Source of the DNA: Nocardia brasiliensis NBRC 14402
GTDB taxonomy: Bacteria > Actinomycetota > Actinomycetes > Mycobacteriales > Mycobacteriaceae
Assembly (NCBI RefSeq): GCF_000308475.2
Contig: NZ_BAFT02000057.1
Coordinates: 186,001 to 250,000, forward strand
Reading direction: 5' to 3'
Length of the DNA: 64,000 nucleotides
The notes beneath the pieces were generated by a model, which searched no databases, was not told the DNA's origin, and was given only the letters and a program-made list of their open reading frames with translations. Of the stretch, positions 50,873 through 59,317 are shown one piece after another. A program made the position numbers and the translations under genes. Numbering within the stretch: position 1 is the stretch's first letter; every line of letters begins with the position of its first letter.

Positions 50873-51523
50873 TCAGCCGGATCCCAGCAGCGCCAAGGCT
50901 GCTCGGTTCAGGACCGGCGCCAGGGTGGGGAGGGCCTGCGGGCCGAATTCGATGAGGGTGGCGCGCACCCGATCGTCGATGCCACCGGTCAGTACGTCGA
51001 CCAGCTGCGGGTCGGGGGCGGCCGCGAGATCGCCGTCGCGCACGCCGATCCGCGCCGCGGCGAGCATGCGGTGGGCGAACATCCGCTGCACGCCCGCCCG
51101 GTGCGCGGTGAGTCCCGGTCCGGCGGCCAGGGTTTCGACATGCAGCGCGCGGGCCGCCGCGGGCTCGGCCGCGAGGAAGTCGAGGTAGGCGGCGAGGGTG
51201 CTGCGCACCAGGTCGCGGAAACCACGGGCGCCGGACTCGGCGACCACCCGGTCGAGTTCGCGCGCCACCACCTCGACGACGAAATCGAAGGCGGCGGTGA
51301 AGCATTCCTCTTTGCTGTCGAACAGGCCGTAGAACGTGCGCCGGGCCACCTTGGCGCGGCGCACGATATCGGCGATCGTGGTCGGCCCGTAGCCCTGTTC
51401 CGCGATCGCCTCCAACGCGGCGATGCACAACCGATCCCGCTGCGAGGTGACCACCTCGTCGCGGCTCAGCCGGTGCGGGCCGCGCGGTAGCCGATCGGGA
51501 ACAGCGCTGGTCAGGACAGTCAT
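50873..51523 (-). CDS. TetR/AcrR-family transcriptional regulator
   Basis: A 216-aa repressor beginning MTVLTSAVPDRLPRGPHRLS; the helix-turn-helix is PTTIADIVRRAKVARRTFYG and then LFDSKEECF. The ligand domain is variable. The start at 51523 avoids a 20-residue extension without similarity. It lies 37 bp downstream of the DUF3533-like gene on the same strand, so it likely regulates that membrane protein. Confidence 0.9.
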   Translation of the reverse strand: MTVLTSAVPDRLPRGPHRLSRDEVVTSQRDRLCIAALEAIAEQGYGPTTIADIVRRAKVARRTFYGLFDSKEECFTAAFDFVVEVVARELDRVVAESGARGFRDLVRSTLAAYLDFLAAEPAAARALHVETLAAGPGLTAHRAGVQRMFAHRMLAAARIGVRDGDLAAAPDPQLVDVLTGGIDDRVRATLIEFGPQALPTLAPVLNRAALALLGSG

Positions 51524-51560
51524 AGTGGGTTCGATTCTGCCACGGTGGCCGGACGCGCAG

Positions 51561-52616
51561 CTATTTTCCGGCGGTGTGCGCACTGACCAGGGAACGGCCG
51601 CCGGGGTGGCGGCCGCGCCAGATCCAGAACACCGCGCACGCGACGAATGCCCAGCCCGCGAGCACCAGAAACGGGAAAAGGTGCTGGTGCGCAGGGAAAT
51701 ACACCGCGGTGTGCTGGGCGTTCACCGAGGCGCCGGGCGGCAGCCAGCGGCCGATATGGCCGAGCAGCGAGGGCAGCAGCGGCCAGGAGACCGCGCCGCC
51801 GGAGGACGGATTGCCGAGCAGCACCATCAGACCCCAGGTCGGCAGGATCGCCCAGCGGCCGACCAGGGTGTTGAACATGGTGAACACCATCCCGGAGGTG
51901 AACATCGTCAACGAGAGAATGCCGCAGGACGCCAGGAACGGCAGCCGGAGCGCGCCGAGCACCCAGTCCACGATCGCCGCGATGGCGAAGCCGCCGACGA
52001 GCGAATAGGCGGCGGTGAAGCCGATCCGTTCGGCGGGGGTGAGCGCGGCGGCGTGCACGCTGAACTGCGTCGCGCCGATGAACCCGATGACCACCGCGGC
52101 GAGTGAGATGTAGAAGATGGCCAGCCCGCGCGGATCGCCCCGCTGCAGCGGCACGATATCGGTCACGTCGACCCGAACCCGCGCCACGGCGCCCGCGGAC
52201 GCTGCGGCCTCGCTCAGCAGCTGCGCCACCGACTGCCCCGAGGCGCCCGAGACCTCGAGCGCAAGGCCGCCGGGCCGCGTCGTGAGGACGCCGAAGACCC
52301 GCTGCTCCTCGACATCCGAGCGGGCCGCCGCGACGGTGGCGTAGCTGTGCGGGTCCAGCGAATCGTCCACGGCGCGCTGCAACTCGGCGAGGAATTCGCG
52401 CATCGGCGCGTCCTGCTGGGAACCGACCACGGCGATCGGGATGTATCGGGGCGTGGGATTGGCCAGCGCGTAGGTGTAGGACCCGGCGAAGAGCCCGGCC
52501 GCAGCCCCGACCAGCAACACCAGCACGATCGCGGGCAGGAAGGGCGAGGCGCGCACCATCGCCCGCCACTCGCTCGCCGTGCGCCGCCGCTCGTGCTGGC
52601 CGTGCTGGTTAGCCAT
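51561..52616 (-). CDS. YhgE/DUF3533-like membrane protein
   Basis: A 351-aa protein with an N-terminal transmembrane helix (FLPAIVLVLLVGAAAGLFAG), an extracytoplasmic domain of about 150 residues and then about five helices (LAIFYISLAAVVIGFIGATQ, AAYSLVGGFAIAAIVDWVLG, LTMFTSGMVFTMFNTLVG and others). The layout is that of YhgE/Pip and DUF3533 proteins, often called ABC-2-like membrane proteins but with no ATPase here. Probably works in envelope export or a type-VII-like process. Divergent from the MarR gene. Confidence 0.8.
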   Translation of the reverse strand: MANQHGQHERRRTASEWRAMVRASPFLPAIVLVLLVGAAAGLFAGSYTYALANPTPRYIPIAVVGSQQDAPMREFLAELQRAVDDSLDPHSYATVAAARSDVEEQRVFGVLTTRPGGLALEVSGASGQSVAQLLSEAAASAGAVARVRVDVTDIVPLQRGDPRGLAIFYISLAAVVIGFIGATQFSVHAAALTPAERIGFTAAYSLVGGFAIAAIVDWVLGALRLPFLASCGILSLTMFTSGMVFTMFNTLVGRWAILPTWGLMVLLGNPSSGGAVSWPLLPSLLGHIGRWLPPGASVNAQHTAVYFPAHQHLFPFLVLAGWAFVACAVFWIWRGRHPGGRSLVSAHTAGK

Positions 52617-52680
52617 TCCTGCACAGTAGGGCGCACCAGCGGCGACGCCGCTGACCGCGAGAGTGTCGGCAAGTCATTTC

Positions 52681-52710
52681 TGATATTGCATAAGCAGCTT
52701 AAATAAATCA
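52681..52710. promoter_or_regulatory. AT-rich divergent promoter with short palindrome
   Basis: TAAGC-A-GCTTA (52691-52701) lies in a markedly AT-rich stretch between the DUF3533-like gene and the MarR gene. The position fits a MarR autoregulatory site. Confidence 0.45.
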
Positions 52711-52727
52711 GTGATACATTTCCCGCC

Positions 52728-53162
52728 ATGGGTGCCCTGGTGGAGCTGGCCGACAACCTCGCCCGCGTGATGGGCGAGTTCACCCGCCGGTCCATCCGGC
52801 TGCCCACCGCGGAGAAACACACGTTCACCACGCTGTCGGTGCTGCACACGCTGGCGCACAAGGGCCCGCTGAGGCTGACCGCGTTGAAGGAGTCCGAGCA
52901 GATCACCCAGCCCGCCATCACCCAGCTCGTGCAGCGCCTGGAACGAGACGGGCTGGTCCGGCGGACACCGGACCCGGCGGACGGCCGGGCGACCCTCGTG
53001 GCGGTCACCGCCGACGGCGCGCGGATCGTGCAGACCCGGCATCAGGAACGCGTCCGCCGTCTCGCCGAACTGGCCGAGGCGCTGTCCGCGGAGGAACGCC
53101 GCGCCATCGCCGCCGCGCTGCCCGCACTCGAACGGCTGGCCGTGCTCATGGACGCGCAGTGA
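52728..53162 (+). CDS. MarR-family transcriptional regulator
   Basis: A 144-aa MarR regulator: FTTLSVLHTLAHKGPLRLTA, recognition region ITQPAITQLVQRLERDGLVR, wing RTPDPADGRATLVAVTADGA. No cysteine for redox sensing. It sits 31 bp upstream of the epoxide hydrolase gene in the same direction, which it likely controls. Confidence 0.93.
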   Translation: MGALVELADNLARVMGEFTRRSIRLPTAEKHTFTTLSVLHTLAHKGPLRLTALKESEQITQPAITQLVQRLERDGLVRRTPDPADGRATLVAVTADGARIVQTRHQERVRRLAELAEALSAEERRAIAAALPALERLAVLMDAQ

Positions 53163-53193
53163 GCGCCGCTGTGCCTGTCCCGGAAGGAATCTC

Positions 53194-54420
53194 ATGACCG
53201 ACCCGTTCCCGCTGACCCCCACGCCGATCCACGTCGCCGACGACGTACTGGCCGATCTGGAAACCCGGCTGCGGCTCACCCGCTGGCCCGACGACGTGCA
53301 CAACGACGACTGGAGCTACGGCGTCAGCCGCCGCTACCTGCAGGAACTCGTCGAGTACTGGATCGGCGAATTCGACTGGCGCAAAGCCGAAGCCGCGATC
53401 AACGCCTACCAGCACTATCGGGTCGAGATCGACGGCGTGCCGATCCATTTCCTGCGCAAGCCCGGCGTCGGTCCCGCGCCGACGCCGCTGATCCTCACCC
53501 ACGGCTGGCCGTGGACCTTCTGGCACTGGGCCAAAGTGATCGATCCGCTGGCCGATCCCGCGGCGTTCGGTGGCGATCCGGCCGACGCGTTCGACGTCAT
53601 CGTGCCGTCGCTGCCCGGCTTCGGCTTCTCCACGCCGCTGCCGAAACATCCCGACATGAACTTCTGGAAGGTGGCCGACCTCTGGCACACCTTGATGACC
53701 GGGACGCTCGGCCACCGGAAGTACGCGGCCGCCGGGTGTGATGTCGGCGCGCTCGTCACCGGTCAGCTCGGTCACAAGTATGCCGCCGAACTGCACGGCA
53801 TCCATATCGGCTCCGGGCAGAAGCTCACCCTGTTCAGCGGCGACCGGGCCTGGGATCTCAGTGGCGGGCAACCGATTCCGGCAGGACTGTCCGAGCCGGC
53901 CTATCGGCAGCTGCTCTCGCTCGAGCGTCGTTTCGCGGTGCACCTCGCGGCCCATCTGCTGCAACCGAGCACGCTCGCCTACGGTCTCACCGATTCACCC
54001 GCCGGTCTGCTCGCCTGGATCCTGCAACGCTGGGTCACCTGGAGCGCCAACGACGGCGACGTGGAACAGGTCTTCAGCAAGGACGACCTGCTCACCCACG
54101 CCATGATCTTCTGGGTGAACAATGCCATCGGTACCTCGATCCGCTACTACGCCAACGCGAATCGCTACCCGTGGGAACCCGACCACGACCGCGTCCCGGT
54201 CGTCGAGGCTCCCACCGGCATCACCTTCGTCGGGCACGAGAACCCGCCCGGCGTCACCACGGCGGAGCAGCGGGTGCAGAGCTGGCTCGCCAGCGATCGG
54301 GCCGAGTGGTACAACCACGTCAACCTGACCGCGCACGACGAGGGCGGGCACTTCATTCCGTGGGAGGTGCCGGACGCGTGGGTCGCGGACCTGCGCCGTA
54401 CCTTCCGCGGCCGGCGCTGA
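53194..54420 (+). CDS. Epoxide hydrolase (EHN-type alpha/beta hydrolase)
   Basis: A 408-aa epoxide hydrolase with the N-terminal EHN domain (ADLETRLRLTRWPDDVHNDD). The oxyanion motif is LTHGWPWTFWHW, the nucleophile is Asp183 in AAGCDVGALVTGQ, and the catalytic His sits in HDEGGHFIPWEVP near the C-terminus. It opens epoxides to diols, likely of lipid or xenobiotic origin. Cytosolic. Convergent with the HAD gene. Confidence 0.93.
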   Translation: MTDPFPLTPTPIHVADDVLADLETRLRLTRWPDDVHNDDWSYGVSRRYLQELVEYWIGEFDWRKAEAAINAYQHYRVEIDGVPIHFLRKPGVGPAPTPLILTHGWPWTFWHWAKVIDPLADPAAFGGDPADAFDVIVPSLPGFGFSTPLPKHPDMNFWKVADLWHTLMTGTLGHRKYAAAGCDVGALVTGQLGHKYAAELHGIHIGSGQKLTLFSGDRAWDLSGGQPIPAGLSEPAYRQLLSLERRFAVHLAAHLLQPSTLAYGLTDSPAGLLAWILQRWVTWSANDGDVEQVFSKDDLLTHAMIFWVNNAIGTSIRYYANANRYPWEPDHDRVPVVEAPTGITFVGHENPPGVTTAEQRVQSWLASDRAEWYNHVNLTAHDEGGHFIPWEVPDAWVADLRRTFRGRR

Positions 54421-54429
54421 GTCCGAAGC

Positions 54430-54444
54430 CGTTCCGCTGGAACG
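54430..54444. terminator. Short hairpin between convergent genes
   Basis: CGTTCC-GCT-GGAACG (54430-54444), a perfect 6-bp stem in the 28-bp gap between the epoxide hydrolase stop and the HAD stop. A modest terminator candidate. Confidence 0.4.
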
Positions 54445-54448
54445 CTGT

Positions 54449-55138
54449 TCAGCCGGGAAGCCGTTCGGCCGGATAGTCGTCGAGCGCGCGATCCCGGTCG
54501 CCGACGATCACCGGATGGGCGACCAGGTCGAACATGGCGGCGTCGGAATGGTGATCGCCGAAGGCGGCGCAGGCCGACAGGTCGATCTGCGCGCGCGCCG
54601 CATAGGCGTGCAGCGCGGCCGATTTGTCGTCGCCGACCATGGTGGCGGTGACTTCGCCGGTGTAGCAACCGTTCTCGACGGCCAAAGTGGTGCACAGGAT
54701 CTCGTCGGCGCTGATCGCCGCCGCGATCGGGCGCAGCGCGGCGTCGAACGAGCCGGATACCAGGACGATTCGGGTGCCGGAGCCGGCCAGCAATTGCAGG
54801 CTTTGCCGCACTGCGGGATTGAAGAATTCGGAGGTTGCGAGCCGCGTGGTGAACCACTCTCGGCCGATGCTGTGGACCTCCGCGACCGAGCGTCCCGCCC
54901 ACAGCCGGTAGAACCAGCGGTGAGATTCGGCGCGGCCCATGCCCTGCTCGCGCAGTGCGAAGAACTCGCGGAGCGTGGCGGGGCCGTCGATATCGGCGCG
55001 GCGCTCGGCGTCGAAGGTGAACAGGGAGAGGAAGGTGATCTCGCGGACCAGGGTTTCGTCCACGTCGACGAAGGCGGCTGGCACCCGGGCCTGCGAGATG
55101 TCTTGTGGTGCCGTGGTTTCCGATGGTCGACCGGTCAT
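54449..55138 (-). CDS. HAD-family (IB subclass) hydrolase, SerB-like phosphatase
   Basis: A 229-aa HAD phosphatase. Motif I is FVDVDETLV (Asp25, Asp27), motif II is VLVSGSFDA, motif III lies in MVGDDKSAALHAYA, and motif IV in AAFGDHHSDAAMFD. The helical cap domain (LREFFALREQGMGRAESHRW) marks the IB group of phosphoserine-phosphatase-like enzymes. The start ATG (complement of 55136-55138) overlaps the antiporter's stop, so it is translated after the antiporter. Confidence 0.92.
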   Translation of the reverse strand: MTGRPSETTAPQDISQARVPAAFVDVDETLVREITFLSLFTFDAERRADIDGPATLREFFALREQGMGRAESHRWFYRLWAGRSVAEVHSIGREWFTTRLATSEFFNPAVRQSLQLLAGSGTRIVLVSGSFDAALRPIAAAISADEILCTTLAVENGCYTGEVTATMVGDDKSAALHAYAARAQIDLSACAAFGDHHSDAAMFDLVAHPVIVGDRDRALDDYPAERLPG

Positions 55139-56370
55139 GATGCGGACCGTACCCCATCCCCGGTCGCCGGCGCGGGCTCGGCCGACCTGCCGGTCACGCC
55201 GAACAGGCGCAGCAGCGGGGCGGTCATCGCGGTCGTCACCAGCGCCATCACCACGAGGATCGAATACAGCTGCACGCCGATCAGCCCGGTGCTCAATCCG
55301 ATGGTGAGAATGATCAATTCGGTGAGTCCCCTGGTGTTCATCAGGCTGGCCAACCCGGCGGCCGAACGCCTGTCGATCCCGGTGAATCGGGCGGCGGCGT
55401 AGGTGCCGCCGAGCTTCCCGGCCAGTGCGGCGAGCAGGATGGCCAGCAGTTCGGCGATGCCCGCCTTGTCGAGCGAGCCCAGATCCACCTGGAGTCCCGC
55501 GATGACGAAGAAGGCGGGCAGGAAGACCGAACTCAACAGTTGCGCACCGGATTCCACGACCGGGCGGTGCGTGCGCGGGAAGATCACGCCGAAGAGGAAG
55601 GCGCCGAAGATCAGGTGCAGGCCGATCCATTCGGTGGCCGCGCCGAAGAGCAATGCGCCGGAGACGGCCAGGAACACCATCATGTTGTTGCGGTTCGCCG
55701 CACGGGAATTGGAGACCCGGGCCAGCAGCGGTCGCACGATCCACCAGATCGCGGCGACCAGCGGGATGAACAGCAGCAGCCGCCACTGCTGCCCGGCGCC
55801 CGGCTTGGCCATGCCGATCACGAACGCCAGCACCGTCCACGCCAGGATGTCGTCGATCGCGGCACTGGCGAGGCTGAGCTGCCCGATGCGGGTGCCCATC
55901 ATGCCCCGGTCGAACAGGATGCGGGCCAGCACGGGGAATGCGGTGACCGCCAGCGAGCAGCCGATGAACAAGGCGAACACGAGCCGGCTGCCGTCGTGGT
56001 GCCGGGGCAGCACGGTCAGCGCGACAACGCATCCCAGCAGGAACGGCACGAAGTAGGCCGACAGCGAGATGCTCGCCACCGCGCGCCGGTTGCCGTCGAA
56101 CGACCCGCGGTCGATCTCCAACCCGGCCAGGAACATGAAGATCATGACGCCGACGTTCGCGAAAGCGGCTATGTAGGAACGGATATCGTGCGGAAAGACG
56201 ATCCCGGACAGGTGCGCCCCGAGAATCGTCGGCCCGGCGATGATCCCCGCCGTGATCTCACCGATCACCGCGGGCTGCCCCAGCCGCTCGGCCAGTCGCC
56301 CGAGCACCCGCGCCGCCACCGCGATGAGCACCAGATCCACCAGCAAGAACACCATCTGATCACTCGGCAT
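55135..56370 (-). CDS. Cation:proton antiporter (CPA2 / KefB-like)
   Basis: A 411-aa membrane protein with 11-12 helices. Family signatures are GEITAGIIAGPTILGAHLSG, FMFLAGLEIDRGSFDGN, SLASAAIDDILAWTVLAFVI and MNTRGLTELIILTIGL. The paired acidic residues of helix 5 (IDDIL) are the ion site. No C-terminal TrkA domain is present. The start at 56370 (MPSDQMVFLLVDLVLIAV) is preferred over a Gly-rich extension. Its stop overlaps the HAD gene start. Confidence 0.93.
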   Translation of the reverse strand: MPSDQMVFLLVDLVLIAVAARVLGRLAERLGQPAVIGEITAGIIAGPTILGAHLSGIVFPHDIRSYIAAFANVGVMIFMFLAGLEIDRGSFDGNRRAVASISLSAYFVPFLLGCVVALTVLPRHHDGSRLVFALFIGCSLAVTAFPVLARILFDRGMMGTRIGQLSLASAAIDDILAWTVLAFVIGMAKPGAGQQWRLLLFIPLVAAIWWIVRPLLARVSNSRAANRNNMMVFLAVSGALLFGAATEWIGLHLIFGAFLFGVIFPRTHRPVVESGAQLLSSVFLPAFFVIAGLQVDLGSLDKAGIAELLAILLAALAGKLGGTYAAARFTGIDRRSAAGLASLMNTRGLTELIILTIGLSTGLIGVQLYSILVVMALVTTAMTAPLLRLFGVTGRSAEPAPATGDGVRSAS

Positions 56371-56554
56371 GCCCGCTCCGTCCGCTCCGGGCGTCCACGC
56401 CGCCCCCGTTCCTCCGCCCCGCCCCCACCCTAAACGCCCACCCGACCATTCCCCGTCCACTCGCAGGCAACGCCTGCAGCGCGACCAGCCAGTCGGCTAA
56501 ACCTCTAGGCCGTGCCCGTTGGCCGGCATCGGTGCTTCGGACCTGGACAAGGAT

Positions 56555-56872
56555 TCAGGCAATGGCGGCCACTTCACCGTCGTCGAATTGGATCGACTGG
56601 CGCAGCCGTCCGCCGAGTGCCGCGGCGTAGCGGGCCAGTAGTTCGTAGCCCGCGATCTGTCCGCGTTCGATCTGGGAGATCCGTCCTTTGGTGACGCCCA
56701 TTCGCGCCGCGATCTGTTGCTGTGTCAACCCGCGGGAGCGGCGGATCTCGGCCAGTCGGTGCCCGATCATTTCCGCGAGCAGTTCCTCTTTGCCGACGGC
56801 GACGGTGTCTTCGCCGCCGGCCCGTTCGACGAACTCGGTCCGGATGTCTTGCCAGCGTGAGTATCCGGTCAT
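56555..56872 (-). CDS. HigA-like HTH antitoxin
   Basis: A 105-aa XRE-family protein with helix-turn-helix RSRGLTQQQIAARMGVTKGR then ISQIERGQIAGYELLARYAA. It sits downstream of a RelE/HigB-like toxin frame and its start overlaps the toxin stop (56869-56872). This toxin-first order, with the HTH antitoxin second, is that of HigBA. It likely represses from the palindrome at 57239-57262. Confidence 0.88.
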   Translation of the reverse strand: MTGYSRWQDIRTEFVERAGGEDTVAVGKEELLAEMIGHRLAEIRRSRGLTQQQIAARMGVTKGRISQIERGQIAGYELLARYAAALGGRLRQSIQFDDGEVAAIA

Positions 56873-57233
56873 CGCGGGTTCTCCATTTCCTCTCGGCGCT
56901 CTTTCAGGTAGGTCTCATAGCGGTGTTCTGCCAGTGGAATTGCCGATCGATACCACGATCTCCACTGGCGGTCCTTGTCCCCGGCGACCAAGAGCACGGT
57001 CGATCGCCAGGGGGCGAAGGCGAACAGAATGCGGGTAGTGCCGGTTCGAAGTTCTTTCAGGTTAGGCAGTTTCGAACCGTTAGCGTGTCGACGAGCGGAC
57101 GCCCGAGTCCGGGGCCGTAATCGGCCAGGATGTCGATGGCTTGCACCACCCGGCTGTAATCGGGTTCGTCCAACTGCGTGATCCAATCGCGGACCTCGTC
57201 GACCACATAGATGTCCCAACCAGAGTCTGCCAC
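56869..57233 (-). pseudogene. RelE/HigB-like toxin, frame broken by one base
   Basis: The frame from the GTG complementary to 57231-57233 reads ADSGWDIYVVDEVRDWITQL then ILADYGPGLGRPLVDTL and stops early. With one extra base at the TT (57080-57081) the frame continues NGSKLPNLKELRTGTTRILF, AFAPWRSTVLLVAGDKDRQW and PLAEHRYETYLKERREE to the stop at 56869-56871. This second half is the RNase-fold core (KELR, then the GDK block) of HigB toxins. Either the toxin is inactivated, with the antitoxin left, or the assembly lacks one base. GTG at 57254 is a poorer start because it lies inside the operator. Confidence 0.75.
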
Positions 57234-57238
57234 CTCGA

Positions 57239-57262
57239 CGAGTATAGGAATCACTATACTCG
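57239..57262. promoter_or_regulatory. Palindromic operator/promoter of the HigBA-like operon
   Basis: CGAGTATAG (57239-57247), GAATCA, CTATACTCG (57254-57262), perfect 9-bp arms immediately before the toxin. TATAGT/TATACT inside the arms look like a -10 box, so the HTH protein would block RNA polymerase directly. Confidence 0.72.
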
Positions 57263-57302
57263 TCGGTGCGGTTTTCGGCAGGTCGAGAACGGGCGAATGC
57301 GC

Positions 57303-58021
57303 CTATTCGAGGTCGGCGGCGGATTTGGCGGCGGTGAGGACTTCTTCGACCATGGTGGGGGTGAGGCGGCCGGTGAAGGTGTTCTGCTGGCTTACGTGGT
57401 AGCAGCCGAAGAGGTGGAGGGGGGCGCGGGCGGGGGTGGCGGGGGTGAGGAGGTAGTGGGCGCCGTGGCCGAACTTGGGGCGGGGCGGGGGATGGTCCAG
57501 CCGGCTTCGGCGAGGACGGGGAGCAGGGCCTGCCAGCCGAAGCCGCCGAGCACGACGACGGCGCGGACGGTCGGAGCGAGCAGGGCGAATTCGGTGGCGA
57601 GCCAGTGCCGGCAGCGGTCCCGCTCGTCCGGGGTCGGCTTGTTGTCCGGCGGCGCGCAGTGCACGGGCGCGGTGACGCGGACGCCGGACAGGCGCAGGCC
57701 GTCGTCGCGATGGATCGCCGTCGGTTGATTGGCCAGGCCCACTGCGTGCAGCGCCGCGAACAGCACGTCACCGCTGCGGTCGCCGGTGAACATCCGCCCG
57801 GTCCGATTGCCGCCGTGCGCGGCGGGCGCGAGACCGACCAGCAGCAGCCGGGCATCGTCCGGGCCGAAGCCGGGAACCGGGCGGCCCCAATAGGTTTCGT
57901 TCCGGAACGCGGCCCGCTTGGTCTGCGCCACCTGCTCGCGCCAAGCCACCAGCCGCGGGCAGGCGAAGCAGTCGGCGACCGCGGCGTCCAGCTCGGCGAT
58001 GCTGCGATAGGCGTCGGTCAC
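57303..58021 (-). pseudogene. Uracil-DNA glycosylase, family 5 (UDGb)-like, with frameshift near the C-terminus
   Basis: The main frame (start ATG, complement of 58019-58021) encodes the whole catalytic core: CFACPRLVAWREQVAQTKRA, the active-site motif LLVGLAPAAHGGNRTGRMFT and the later VVLGGFGWQALLPVLAEAGW. It should remove uracil or related damaged bases from DNA. At the G4 run 57477-57480 the frame slips. With one extra base it continues PKFGHGAHYLLTPATPARAP, LHLFGCYHVSQQNTFTGRLT and ends at 57303. The HVSQQNTFTGR block contains the conserved His-Ser-Gln motif, so this tail matters. As given, the frame instead ends after a Ser/Pro-rich tail at 57392. Confidence 0.8.
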
Positions 58022-58404
58022 CCGATCACCCGGACCATCGCACCAGGCACGGACCGGCTGTTGTCGGCCGGCTCGACGTCCTGCGCTCCCGACGTGACAT
58101 ACAGTCCACCGTAGTCGCCGACGAATTCCGGGGCGTCGTCATGACCGAGCGTCGGCAAGGCCGCCGGCATCAGGGCGAGGCCCGCGACCTGGCGGCACGC
58201 CGGAAGTCCCGGGTCGATTCGCAGCGGCGAACCAAGGCCTCGGTTCCGGCTTTGTCCGGTCATCTGTCCAGTTCAGCGGGTTGGTGAGGACAGATAACGA
58301 CCCGGACATGTGATCGTTACCACGCGGTCTGTGTTGATAGCATGGCCTTTCTGACCGACCGGATGCGGGCCTCGCCCCCGGATTCACCTCGAAAGAGTCT
58401 TTCC
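58022..58404. other. 383-bp region without a supportable gene
   Basis: A minus-strand open frame (58018-58263) ends by overlapping the glycosylase start, but its product (LMPAALPTLGHDDAPEFVGD and onward) has no recognisable family, so it is not annotated as a gene. No strong repeat. The plus-strand promoter of the GyrI-like genes should lie near 58300-58390. Confidence 0.35.
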
Positions 58405-58848
58405 ATGCAGTTTGAAATCGTCGAGCGGGACGAAACGTGGGTTGCCGGGTTGCCGGTGCGCAGCCCCAAGCGTGCGCTCGGAGAACTGCGGGATCACGAT
58501 CTCGAGGCCGCCTGGGCGGCCGTGCTGCACCAGGAGCTCGGTGGGCCGCTGGCCAGCGCGTACACCGACTACACCGGCGAGCTCGGCACCTACAACACCC
58601 AGATCGTCGGCTATCAGTGCGCCTCGTTCGCTGAGGTCACCCGTGGTCATCTGGTGGCCCGGCTGCCGCGCGGCACCTATGCGCGGTTCTCCTCGGTCGG
58701 TAACTTCCCGCAGGTGATGACCGACCTCTGGACCCAGATCGCGTACGCCGAGGAACACAACCAGATCAAACGGACCTACACCGGCGATTTCGAGTGTTAC
58801 CCGCACGCGTACAAGATCGAGCTGTACCTGGCGGTCGACGCGCGATGA
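58405..58848 (+). CDS. GyrI-like / AraC-effector-domain protein
   Basis: A 147-aa protein with the GyrI-like small-molecule-binding fold: QFEIVERDETWVAGLPVRSP, GYQCASFAEVTRGHLVARLP, GTYARFSSVGNFPQVMTDLW and the last strand ECYPHAYKIELYLAV. Stand-alone GyrI-like proteins bind hydrophobic drugs or metabolites, and some hydrolyse them. Start at ATG 58405. It is the first of two tandem genes with the same fold, 34 bp apart. Confidence 0.85.
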   Translation: MQFEIVERDETWVAGLPVRSPKRALGELRDHDLEAAWAAVLHQELGGPLASAYTDYTGELGTYNTQIVGYQCASFAEVTRGHLVARLPRGTYARFSSVGNFPQVMTDLWTQIAYAEEHNQIKRTYTGDFECYPHAYKIELYLAVDAR

Positions 58849-58882
58849 TCGAGGCGATTATGTGTTCAGGCGAGGCGCGGTC

Positions 58883-59317
58883 ATGACCTACGCGATCGCG
58901 GTGCGTGGTGAGGCGATCTACGGCGGCCTGGTGGTGCCGCGGGTGCGCCCGAGCTTCAAGGTCAGTAACAGCGACCTGATCGAGTTCTTGAAGGATCGGC
59001 TGCGCGACCGCAAGGGCGCCGACCGGCCGATGTACACGGTGTACGTGCCGGATCCGGCGGGCAATTACAACGCCGTGGTGTGCTTCGACTACCGCGAACC
59101 CGAGGCGGTGCCGATCGGCGACGTGCTGGTCCGGGTGCCGAAGGGCGTCTACGCCCGCTTCGCGCCGAACGGGGATTACCACGATCCGGTCGAGGACGTG
59201 TGGGCCCAGGTCGACGACGCGACGGCCTCCGCGGAGATCACCCGCGCCTATCGGGAAGAGATCGAGATCTGGCAGGGCCACGATTCGGTGGAGCTGTTCA
59301 TCTCGATCCTGGTTTAA
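58883..59317 (+). CDS. GyrI-like protein (tandem paralogue)
   Basis: A 144-aa protein similar in fold to its neighbour: YAIAVRGEAIYGGLVVPRVR, NYNAVVCFDYREPEAVPIGD, GVYARFAPNGDYHDPVEDVW and the C-terminal IEIWQGHDSVELFISILV. The GxYARF and DxW positions are shared with the upstream protein, but overall identity looks low, so the duplication is old. I chose ATG 58883; a GTG at 58862 is in frame. Confidence 0.8.
   Translation: MTYAIAVRGEAIYGGLVVPRVRPSFKVSNSDLIEFLKDRLRDRKGADRPMYTVYVPDPAGNYNAVVCFDYREPEAVPIGDVLVRVPKGVYARFAPNGDYHDPVEDVWAQVDDATASAEITRAYREEIEIWQGHDSVELFISILV

Noticed and set aside
58018..58263. 81-aa minus-strand ORF overlapping the glycosylase start
   Set aside because: No family similarity and no clear ribosome site; kept only as a note in the intergenic entry.
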